Source of the DNA: JBBFMJ01 sp037441225
GTDB taxonomy: Bacteria; Acidobacteriota; Thermoanaerobaculia; UBA2201
DNA: 31,437 bases
Assembly (NCBI GenBank): GCA_037441225.1
Contig: JBBISU010000035.1
Span: 1 to 31,437 of the forward strand
Reading direction: 5' to 3'
Below, piece after piece: positions 24,877 to 31,437 of the stretch. The notes beneath the pieces were generated by a model. That model was not told where the DNA came from. It was given only the letters and a program-made list of their open reading frames with translations, and searched no databases. Numbering within the stretch: the first letter of the stretch is position 1; each line of letters opens with the position of its first letter. The translations under genes were made by a program, and so were the position numbers.

Positions 24877-25802
24877 TAAAAGAAGTTGGAGATGAAAAAA
24901 TAGCAAAAGTTTATCTTGCAAAAATAAGAGATGATGAATTTATAGAATTTGTGGAATCCTTAACTCCACAACTGGACATAAAAGAAAAATGGGTTATTAT
25001 TTTGTCAACCCAAATTGGATGCCCTATTAATTGTAAATTTTGTGATGCTGGCGGAAGTTTTAAAAGGAACTTAAAGGAAGAGGAAATCTTTGAGCAGATT
25101 TATTTTTTAATTAAAAATAGATTTCCAAGGGGAATTGTTAATTCAAAAAAATTTAAAATTCAATTTGCAAGAATTGGTGAACCAACTTTGAACAATGAGA
25201 TTCTGAAAGTTTTAAAGGAATTGCCAATAAGAATAAAATCTTATAATTTAATACCTTCTATTTCAACAATTGCACCTTTAAAATCTATAAACTTTTTAAA
25301 AAATTTAAAAGAAATTAAAGATAATTACTATTCCAATGGAAAATTTCAGATGCAATTTTCTATCCATTCAACAAGAGAAGATAAAAGAAAATGGATTTCC
25401 AAGGTAAAAAAACTTTCCTTTGAAGAAATTTCTTCTTTTGGTGAATATTTTTTTAAGGAAGGAGATAAAAAAATTACATTAAATTTTGCTTTGATGGAGG
25501 AAAAAGATCTGGAAGTAGAAAAAATAAAGAGAATTTTTTCAAATAAAAAATTTTTAATTAAAATAACACCAGTAAATCCTACTATTTCAGCACAAGAAAA
25601 AAAAATTCCCTCTTTGTGGTTTGATGATTATGAAAAGATTATAAAGATTTCAAATAAATTAAAGAATGAAGGTTTTGAAGTGATTGAAAGTTTAGGTGAA
25701 CTTAAAGAAAATGAAATTGGCTCAAATTGCGGACAATATATTCAAAAGTTTTTAAAATTTGATTTAAAAAAGAACTTATCTTCTTATAACTTTTTAAAAT
25801 AA
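24867..25802 (+). CDS. RlmN/Cfr-like radical SAM protein (short, lacking the resolving cysteine)
   Basis: A 311-residue radical SAM enzyme. The 4Fe-4S motif is CPINCKFC (Cys52, 56, 59) preceded by STQIG, as in RlmN. Other RlmN-like landmarks are ARIGEPTLN (GEP for SAM binding), FSIHSTREDKRKWI, ITLNFALMEEKDL, KITPVNPT and the C-terminal SNCGQY, where Cys288 matches the methyl-carrier cysteine of RlmN (ACGQL). The second catalytic cysteine of RlmN (E. coli Cys118), seven residues before the cluster, is isoleucine here (Ile45). The protein is also about 70 residues shorter than RlmN, with little N-terminal RNA-binding domain. Methyl or methylene transfer is likely but the substrate, RNA or otherwise, is unknown. 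It overlaps the flavoprotein gene by 10 bp. RlmN itself is probably encoded elsewhere. Confidence 0.85.
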   Translation: MEIIKEVGDEKIAKVYLAKIRDDEFIEFVESLTPQLDIKEKWVIILSTQIGCPINCKFCDAGGSFKRNLKEEEIFEQIYFLIKNRFPRGIVNSKKFKIQFARIGEPTLNNEILKVLKELPIRIKSYNLIPSISTIAPLKSINFLKNLKEIKDNYYSNGKFQMQFSIHSTREDKRKWISKVKKLSFEEISSFGEYFFKEGDKKITLNFALMEEKDLEVEKIKRIFSNKKFLIKITPVNPTISAQEKKIPSLWFDDYEKIIKISNKLKNEGFEVIESLGELKENEIGSNCGQYIQKFLKFDLKKNLSSYNFLK

Positions 25803-25810
25803 AATAATTT

Positions 25811-25836
25811 AAAAAATAAATTTTTTTATTTTTTTT
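25811..25836 (+). terminator. A/T-only hairpin with T tail after the radical SAM gene
   Basis: AAAAAATAAA (25811-25820), loop TTTT, and TTTATTTTTT (25825-25834) form a perfect 10-bp stem followed by two more Ts, 8 bases after the stop. An all-A/T stem is weak, and such runs arise by chance in this genome. Confidence 0.3.
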
Positions 25837-25854
25837 AGATTGAAATTAAAAAGT

Positions 25855-26014
25855 GATATTTATAAAATCCCTCATTTTTCAGCAAATCACAAAATGAACA
25901 ATTTTTTGCAATTTTTTCAAGAATTTCCAATTTTTCATTAAATTTCAAAGTTTCTCACAGATATTTCCACCAATTTTTTAACGCTTTTTTTAGATTTTTG
26001 TTTTTAAATTTCCT
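25855..26014 (+). repeat. Intergenic repeat, copy 1
   Basis: About 160 bp that align by eye with 31207-31370 in the same orientation at roughly 70% identity with few gaps. Shared anchors include ACAATTTTTTG, TTTTTTCAA, CACAGAT, TTTCCAC and TTTTTTAAC. It has no open frame worth noting. It could be an old non-coding repeat or RNA element. Confidence 0.55.
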
Positions 26015-26157
26015 CTAAAAAATCTTTTAAAGAATGAAATTTTTAATACTTTTAAAAGATAAAGAAGATATATTATAAATATTTTTCTTTTTAATGAAAA
26101 TTTCAATAAGGTTTATAAAATAAAAATATTATAATATATTTTGTATTTTTCGTATTT

Positions 26158-26212
26158 GCGGGCGACCAAAGGGAGCCTTTACAAAAAAAATTATAAAAAA
26201 TGTAGTCGCAGG
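26158..26212. repeat. GC-rich dispersed-repeat fragment
   Basis: GCGGGCGACCAAAGGGAGCC and, about 30 bases later, GTCGCAGGG stand out from the AT-rich background. The first resembles the GGGGCGACC-type intergenic repeats found in many bacterial genomes; related GGGGC pieces occur at 26466, 30844 and 30924. Confidence 0.4.
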
Positions 26213-26217
26213 GTCTT

Positions 26218-26340
26218 TAGAGACTGTCCAATAATTCAAATTTTTTAAATATATACACAATATATTGTTTCGCTTTTTATTTCTAAACACTATATATTTT
26301 ATAACATCTATCAAAACATTCTATTGTCGGACAGCCTCTA
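26218..26340. mobile_element. MITE-like element with GAGRCTGTCC inverted ends and TA flanks
   Basis: GAGACTGTCC (26220-26229) and GGACAGCCTC (26329-26338) are inverted repeats with one mismatch, and the similarity continues inward (AATA/TATT). TA dinucleotides flank both ends (26218-26219, 26339-26340), as for elements that duplicate a TA target. The 119-bp AT-rich interior encodes no transposase, so movement would depend on a full-length relative elsewhere. Confidence 0.55.
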
Positions 26341-26379
26341 TAGCATGCTTGAAATCAGCGCAGTAGAGCAATAGAGCAG

Positions 26380-26454
26380 CATTTCGCATTTGCCATTTAG
26401 CATTTAGGATAAAAAAAATATTCCCGAATCCCGATATGAGATATGAAATATGCG
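26380..26454. repeat. Heptanucleotide short tandem repeats
   Basis: Three imperfect 7-bp families follow one another: CATTTCG, CATTTGC, CATTTAG, CATTTAG (26380-26407); CCCGAAT, CCCGATA (26423-26436); and ATATGAG, ATATGAA, ATATGCG (26434-26454). This resembles the heptamer repeats described between genes in heterocystous cyanobacteria. Confidence 0.55.
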
Positions 26455-26540
26455 ATCATCTGTGTAGGGGCCGTGCTTGCACAAACCACAAGAAAATTTT
26501 GCCAATTTCATTCTTCATTGCTGTGGAATTTTACATATAC

Positions 26541-26569
26541 TTGACATTGTATCTAAAATAATTTATAAT
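26541..26569 (+). promoter_or_regulatory. Perfect-consensus sigma-70 promoter of the RCC1 surface protein
   Basis: TTGACA (26541-26546), exactly 17 bp, and TATAAT (26564-26569). The expected start near 26576 leaves a leader of about 22 nt containing AGGAGG just before ATG 26599. No operator-like palindrome is seen, so strong constitutive expression is likely. Confidence 0.8.
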
Positions 26570-26598
26570 ATTTATTGATTTGAAAATTAGGAGGGGTT

Positions 26599-29500
26599 AT
26601 GTTAAAAATTTTATTTTGTTTTTTATTTTTTTCCTTTCAAGTTTTTTCACAAACAGCTGGTACTCCTTGGGCTTGGGGGCTAAATTCTTCTGGTCAATTG
26701 GGAAATGGCACAAATAATAATTCTAATACTCCAATTCAGGTCTTGAATATTTTAAATATTATTGATATAGACGGAGGAGATAGGCATTCAATTGCTTTAA
26801 GAAATGATGGAACTGTATGGGCTTGGGGAAATAATAACTTTGGTCAGTTAGGAGATGGGACAAACATTGATTCAAATGTACCTGTTCAGGTTTTTGGTTT
26901 AACTAATATAGTTGATGTTTCTTCTGGTTTTAATCATTCTTTGGCATTGAGATCAGATGGAACTGTTTGGGCTTGGGGATATAATTTTTATGGTCAATTG
27001 GGAGATGGGACAAACATTGATTCAAATGTACCTGTTCAGGTTTTAAATATAACAAATGCTGTATCAATAGCCGCAGGATACGATCATTCATTAGCACTTT
27101 TAAACGATGGAACAGTTTGGGCTTGGGGTTTTAACAATTTTGGTCAATTGGGGGATGGTACAAATAGTGATTCAAATGTTCCCATTCAAGTGTTAAATAT
27201 TTCTAATGCTACTATGATTGCTGCTGGTTCAAGACATTCTCTTGCCATTGAAAATTTTAGTATAAAAGCTTGGGGACTAAATAATTACGGTCAACTTGGT
27301 AATGGTAATAATAATAACTCAAATATTCCTGTTGATGTTTCTTTTTTGTCAAATGTTATTTCAATTGCAGGTGGAACAAACCATTCTTTAGCATTAACAT
27401 CCTCAGGAGAAGTTTGGGCATGGGGCTGGAATTCAAATGGACAGCTTGGAAATGGAACAAGCAATAATTCAAATATACCTGTTAAAGTTCAAGGTATATC
27501 AAATATAATTTCATTGGAAGGAGGAGGATTTCATTCTCTTTCAATAAGTTCAAATGGAATAATCTGGGCTTGGGGTGGTAATTCATCTGGTCAATTGGGA
27601 GATGGTACAAATAATAATTCAAATGTTCCTGTTCAAGTATTAAATATTTCAAATGCTTTTTCAATTGGCGCTGGTGTAGATCACTCTCTTGCAATAGTTT
27701 CTTCTTCTGGTCCTCCAGTTGATTGCACTTTTTCAATAACTTATCCAAATGGTGGTGAAAATTTATATAAAGGGCAAAACTATAATATAACTTGGACTTC
27801 TTCTGGTGCAACCTGTCCTTCAAATGTAAAAATTGAACTATACAAAGGAACTTCTTTCATTCAAACAATTGCAAACTCTACTCCAAATGATGGCTTATTT
27901 ACTTTTAATGTTTCAAATTCTTTACCAGATGGAAATGATTATAGAATTCAGGTAAGTGATTTGATATATTCGTTCATTGGTGACTATTCTGATAATTTTT
28001 TTACAATTGCTCCACCTCCAACTTGTAATTTTACAGTTAATTATCCAAATGGTGGAGAAACCTTTTATAAAGGTGCAACTTATAATATAACCTGGAATTT
28101 TGGTGGTGCAATTTGTGGATCAAATGTTTCAATTGATCTTTATAAAGGAACAAATAAGGTTTCAACTATTGCTTCTTCTGCTCCAAACAATGGTTTATAT
28201 AGTTGGACTGTTCAGGCAGGGCTTACAAGTGGTTCTGATTATAGAATTAAAGTAACTGATTTGGATAATATAAGCAATAATGATTTTTCAGACAATTATT
28301 TTACAATTGCAAACCCCCAATGCACATATACTATATTTTCACCAAATGGTGGGGAGGTCTGGTATAACACTTTGACTTACAATATAAATTGGACCTCCAG
28401 TGGATCAAGTTGTTCAAGTAATGTGAAGATTGAACTTTATAAAAATAATTCTTTTTATAGCACAATTTCTTCTTCCACAGAAAATGATGGAACTTTTAGT
28501 TGGGCAATACCTGATAACATACCACAGGGGAATGATTATAAAGTAAAGATAACTGATCTTACAAATAATTTTTATTATGATTATTCAAATAATGACTTTA
28601 CTATTTCTGGTAGTCCTTGTGCAATCCAGGTTACATCCCCAAATGGTTATGAGACCTGGTATAAAGGCGAGAATTATGATATAACCTGGACCTCAAATGG
28701 AGTTTATTGCCAATCTTATGTAAAGATTGAACTTTATCAAGGGACAAAATTTATTCAAACAATTTCTTCCAATGCACCAAATAATGGCATATTTCCATGG
28801 TCACCGCCTTTTGATATTCCTGATTCAAATAGCTATAAAATTAAAATAACAGATATTGTAAATTCCAATTATTTTGACTATTCAGATAATTATTTTGCCA
28901 TTAAATCAACCCCAACTTGTTCAGTTTTTGTAGTATTTCCAAATGGTGGTGAAACTTTTTATAAAGGACAGAGCTATAATATAATATGGAATACCAGTGG
29001 AAGTGATTGCACAAGTAAGGTGAGCATTGATCTTTATGAAGGCGGAAAATTCTTTGCAAATATTGATTCTTCTGCTTTAAATACTGGAAGCTACAACTGG
29101 TTTGTTCCTTTTGATATCCCAAGTGGTTTTAATTATAAGATATCTATAAAAGATGCAAAAAAAACAGATTATTTTGACTTAAGCGATGATGTTTTCTCAA
29201 TTGTCTCTCCTTATGGTGAAAATTCATTTATTCCTGCTGTTGCAAGCTCTTATGGTGTAGGAGGAACTTATTGGAAAACAGATGTAATGATTTTAAATCC
29301 TTATGATGAAAAGGTTTGTTATGATTTAATTTTTGTTCCAAAAGGAGAAGATGGGACTTCATCACCTGTTTGTGAAAATAGGTGTTTAAATGGGAAAAAG
29401 GCAATATTTTATGAAGACCTTTTAAAGAATACTTGTGGCATTTCTGATAATAGTTCGGGAAATTTAAGGATATCTTTAGACAAACTATTAGTGATAACTT

Positions 29501-30588
29501 CTCGTACTTACAACGACACAGGAAATGGAACCTATGGGCAATTTATACCTGCACAACTTGGAGAAAATTCAATAAGAAGTAGAGCATTAAGGCAGGGAAA
29601 CTCTGGATTTATTATTGGTTTAAATGAAAATTATAATTTCAGAACAAATATAGGTTTTACAGAAGTAGAAGGTATAAAAACAAACATAAAAATAACTGCT
29701 TATAATTCTTCTGGTTTTGAATTAGGAAATAAGGTAATGGATATTATGCCTTTCAGCTGGAAACAGGGAAACTGGAATGACCTTGGATTTCCAGATGTTG
29801 ATAATGGATATGCAAAGATTGAGGTTTTAAGTGGTGGCGGGGTAATTTCTTATGGTTCTGTCATAGACAATTTAACAGGAGATGCAATTTACATACCCTT
29901 TAAAAAGTTAGATGAAGTTGAACAGGAAACTAAAATCATTGCAGTTGTTGCTCATTCTGAAGGTGCTTATGGAACTAATTGGCAAAGTGATTTATGGCTT
30001 CTTAATACAAATTCTCAAAATAAAAGTGTAAAATTAAGGTATGAGTCAAAAAAAGGCGGGAGGAATAAGGATTTCGAAATTAACGCTTTTCAGCAGATTT
30101 ATTTGAAAGATTTGGTAAAAGAAGTTTTTGATGAAAGTGGAGATTCTTCTGGAAGTTTATTTATTGAAGGGGCAAATGGAATTATTGCAATAAGCAGGAC
30201 ATATAACAATACAGGAAATGGAACTTATGGACAATTTGTTCCTTCCCTTGGAAGTGATGAATTGATTGGAAAAAATGGTATTGGTTATATAACAAGCCTT
30301 AAATGCAATGAAAATTTTAGAACAAATATTGGCTTTTCAAATTTTACATCAAAGGATGGTACTATATTACTATCCATTTATTCTGGAGATGGCAAAATTT
30401 TATTTTCTGAAAATTATACGATTTTGAAATATCAAAATTTTCAAATAGGAAATGTTTTAAGTGGCCAAAATTGTAATTACGATTCAGTTTATGCTGTAAT
30501 ATCTGTACAAGAAGGAACTTTTTATGCCTATGGCTCTGTTGTAGATAACAGAACTGGTGATGCAATTTTTGTGCCTGCTTATAAATAA
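26599..30588 (+). CDS. Large secreted RCC1 propeller / Ig-like repeat protein with two C-terminal GTNW-type modules
   Basis: A 1,329-residue secreted protein. The signal peptide is MLKILFCFLFFSFQVFSQ. Seven RCC1 repeats (about 21-373; (V/K)(W/A)WG...GQLG(D/N)G...N(V/I)PVQV...HSLAL) would close a seven-bladed propeller. Five Ser-Thr-rich Kre9/KNH-type Ig-like repeats of about 100 residues follow (about 376-873), each with YPNGGE(T/N)...YKGxxYNITW...(Y/D)YRI and a conserved cysteine pair that probably forms a disulfide. Two shared modules end it (about 876-1095 and 1105-1329: GTYWKTDVMILN and GTNWQSDLWLLN, SRTYN, GTYGQFIP/GTYGQFVP, FRTNIGF, VVDNRTGDAIFVPAYK). A strong AGGAGG ribosome site and consensus promoter predict high expression. 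The layout suggests a surface adhesin or ligand-binding protein; no catalytic motif is visible. Confidence 0.93.
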   Translation: MLKILFCFLFFSFQVFSQTAGTPWAWGLNSSGQLGNGTNNNSNTPIQVLNILNIIDIDGGDRHSIALRNDGTVWAWGNNNFGQLGDGTNIDSNVPVQVFGLTNIVDVSSGFNHSLALRSDGTVWAWGYNFYGQLGDGTNIDSNVPVQVLNITNAVSIAAGYDHSLALLNDGTVWAWGFNNFGQLGDGTNSDSNVPIQVLNISNATMIAAGSRHSLAIENFSIKAWGLNNYGQLGNGNNNNSNIPVDVSFLSNVISIAGGTNHSLALTSSGEVWAWGWNSNGQLGNGTSNNSNIPVKVQGISNIISLEGGGFHSLSISSNGIIWAWGGNSSGQLGDGTNNNSNVPVQVLNISNAFSIGAGVDHSLAIVSSSGPPVDCTFSITYPNGGENLYKGQNYNITWTSSGATCPSNVKIELYKGTSFIQTIANSTPNDGLFTFNVSNSLPDGNDYRIQVSDLIYSFIGDYSDNFFTIAPPPTCNFTVNYPNGGETFYKGATYNITWNFGGAICGSNVSIDLYKGTNKVSTIASSAPNNGLYSWTVQAGLTSGSDYRIKVTDLDNISNNDFSDNYFTIANPQCTYTIFSPNGGEVWYNTLTYNINWTSSGSSCSSNVKIELYKNNSFYSTISSSTENDGTFSWAIPDNIPQGNDYKVKITDLTNNFYYDYSNNDFTISGSPCAIQVTSPNGYETWYKGENYDITWTSNGVYCQSYVKIELYQGTKFIQTISSNAPNNGIFPWSPPFDIPDSNSYKIKITDIVNSNYFDYSDNYFAIKSTPTCSVFVVFPNGGETFYKGQSYNIIWNTSGSDCTSKVSIDLYEGGKFFANIDSSALNTGSYNWFVPFDIPSGFNYKISIKDAKKTDYFDLSDDVFSIVSPYGENSFIPAVASSYGVGGTYWKTDVMILNPYDEKVCYDLIFVPKGEDGTSSPVCENRCLNGKKAIFYEDLLKNTCGISDNSSGNLRISLDKLLVITSRTYNDTGNGTYGQFIPAQLGENSIRSRALRQGNSGFIIGLNENYNFRTNIGFTEVEGIKTNIKITAYNSSGFELGNKVMDIMPFSWKQGNWNDLGFPDVDNGYAKIEVLSGGGVISYGSVIDNLTGDAIYIPFKKLDEVEQETKIIAVVAHSEGAYGTNWQSDLWLLNTNSQNKSVKLRYESKKGGRNKDFEINAFQQIYLKDLVKEVFDESGDSSGSLFIEGANGIIAISRTYNNTGNGTYGQFVPSLGSDELIGKNGIGYITSLKCNENFRTNIGFSNFTSKDGTILLSIYSGDGKILFSENYTILKYQNFQIGNVLSGQNCNYDSVYAVISVQEGTFYAYGSVVDNRTGDAIFVPAYK

Positions 30589-30838
30589 TTTTTATTGGGT
30601 TTTTGTAATTTTGCCTTTTTGATCTGATAATGTAAGAGTAATACTTCGCTTCACATCAAGAAGGGCTAAAATTGGCAAATTTTTTTTGTTTAGCAAATAT
30701 TAAAAAATCTCTTAAATAATCAAAAATTGCATTTATAATCTTTTAATGGTAGATAAAATATTTTTATAAATAAATTTATAATTTTTTTGCGACAATCTTT
30801 TACAGATAAAAGTCCTGCAAATATATTTTTATTTTTTT

Positions 30839-30934
30839 TAGTAGGGGCGGGCTCATCCCCGCCCGAATAAAAAATATACGATAAAAAAATATTTTTGTCA
30901 TTTCCAAATATTAAAATTATAGGGGCGAGCTTCA
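30839..30934. repeat. GC-rich palindromic intergenic repeats (two pieces)
   Basis: GGGCGGG (30845-30851), loop CTCATC, and CCCGCCC (30858-30864) form a perfect 7-bp GC stem in an otherwise A/T-only region. A second diverged piece, TAGGGGCGAGCTTCATCTC, lies at about 30921-30939. No T-run follows, so this is not a classical terminator. Confidence 0.5.
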
Positions 30935-31206
30935 TCTCATCGAAAACAAATAATATAAAAGAAAGATTTTTTTTGTTAAACGGTTTGAGCAAGCACAATC
31001 CTTAATTTAAAATATTATTTTAGAAAAATTTCATTATTAATTTAAAAATTACTCCTTTTAAATTTTGATGTATCTTTTTAAAAAATTTCAACTCTTTATA
31101 GTTTTTAGCATCAAATAAAATTCATAATTACTAAAATCGCTTTATTAAAAAAATATAGGATTGTGGAAAATATTTAAAATTTTTGAATTTTTTTATAAAA
31201 ATTTGA

Positions 31207-31370
31207 CATATCTTTGAAAATGCCCCATTTTACCGCAACTTATGACTTGCACAATTTTTTGTGGTTTTTTCAAAACTTACGGATTTTTCTTTAAATTACA
31301 AAATTTTCCACAGATTTTTCCACAGGTTTTTTAACATTTTTTGTGGATTTTTATTTTTTTAATTTTTCCT
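31207..31370 (+). repeat. Intergenic repeat, copy 2
   Basis: This diverged copy of 25855-26014 has the same orientation. It contains two TTTTCCACA-like nonamers (31308-31325) that are degraded in the other copy. Confidence 0.55.
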
Positions 31371-31387
31371 AAGACAAAATTTTGTTG

Positions 31388-31435
31388 TTACTAATGTCAA
31401 GTCACATTTAATTACTAATTTAAAATGTCACATTT
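31388..31435. repeat. Paired direct repeats at the right edge
   Basis: TTACTAA (31388-31394, 31412-31418) and TCACATTT (31402-31409, 31428-31435) recur in the same order at about 24-26 bp spacing, with TGTCA boxes. Such nested TGTCA repeats can mark an insertion-sequence end, but the window stops here. Confidence 0.3.
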
Positions 31436-31437
31436 TT

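Larger units (their letters stand above)
30589..31437. other. Non-coding region after the RCC1 gene
   Basis: No credible gene is present; the only long frame (30720-30998, minus) is low-complexity. It holds the GC-rich palindrome at 30845-30864, a GGTTTGAGCAAGCAC piece near 30979 that matches the reverse complement of 26472-26486 (GTGCTTGCACAAACC) with one mismatch, the second intergenic repeat (31207-31370), and direct repeats at the right edge. No clear rho-independent terminator follows the RCC1 gene. Confidence 0.6.

Noticed and set aside
24867..25802. Calling the radical SAM gene rlmN or cfr
   Set aside because: It is too short and lacks the resolving cysteine and most of the N-terminal domain, so neither housekeeping A2503 methylation nor Cfr-type antibiotic resistance should be claimed.
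26129..26314. 61-codon minus-strand open frame
   Set aside because: It spans the GC-rich repeat fragment and most of the MITE-like element; its sequence follows from those repeats and has no ribosome site.
30720..30998. 92-codon minus-strand open frame
   Set aside because: Low-complexity Lys/Phe/Ile composition running through palindromic repeats, with no family resemblance.
31300..31350. TTTTCCACA-like nonamers, one further copy reversed near 31163: possible replication origin
   Set aside because: They differ from the standard TTATCCACA box, no dnaA, dnaN or other origin-linked gene is nearby, and the homologous repeat copy at 25855 does not keep them.

Overview
An AT-rich (roughly 30% GC by eye) bacterial chromosomal segment with secreted beta-rich repeat proteins, cytoplasmic housekeeping genes, two decayed regulatory genes and two repeat-filled intergenic regions. 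No tRNA, rRNA, CRISPR array, phage gene or intact transposase was seen. Several features recall Acidobacteriota and relatives: an MglA-type GTPase, an AAA activator with a distinctive non-Fis C-terminus (LNRDEVKEII...DEEYHKFMAFL), a kinase followed by TPRs, and above all a recurring C-terminal extracellular module (GTNWxTD...SRTYN...GTYGQF...FRTNIGF...DxIFVP). No marker gene is present, so the lineage is inferred from family resemblance recalled from memory.

Layout. 1-7506 (minus strand): secreted proteins. A delta-60 beta-propeller gene (5177-7165) has its N-terminal domain in another frame (6892-7506). Next come two beta-helix genes created by a perfect 2,120-bp tandem duplication (1299-3419 and 3419-5539). 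The middle gene is an in-frame chimera; the leftmost gene runs off the window. 7634-11767 (plus): an operator-like array and promoter lead into two dead overlapping genes, an AAA activator and a Ser/Thr kinase-TPR protein, with five nonsense codons, four single-base frameshifts and a deletion of the kinase catalytic loop. 11759-16389 (minus): a tight four-gene operon, MglA-like GTPase > LysM lytic transglycosylase lipoprotein > ComM/YifB > nitroreductase. 16568-18461: a secreted FG-GAP propeller protein convergent with MntP. 18520-20932 (plus): CBS-pair protein, D-amino-acid aminotransferase, glycosyltransferase. 20959-25802 (plus): two secreted module proteins, a thioredoxin-reductase-like flavoprotein without the CxxC motif, and an RlmN/Cfr-like radical SAM enzyme. 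25803-26598: repeats, a MITE-like element, heptamer repeats and a consensus promoter. 26599-30588 (plus): a 1,329-residue RCC1/Ig-like/module surface protein. 30589-31437: a second copy of the intergenic repeat, GC-rich palindromes and a possible IS end.

How the genes relate. The lytic transglycosylase, D-amino-acid aminotransferase and glycosyltransferase fit envelope building. The secreted proteins share one C-terminal module on different N-terminal folds, suggesting a surface repertoire built by swapping domains; the tandem duplication shows such a swap in progress. The most unusual functional pair is the overlapping flavoprotein and radical SAM gene: the enzyme keeps the methyl-carrier cysteine of RlmN/Cfr but lacks the resolving cysteine, and its partner lacks the disulfide of thioredoxin reductases.
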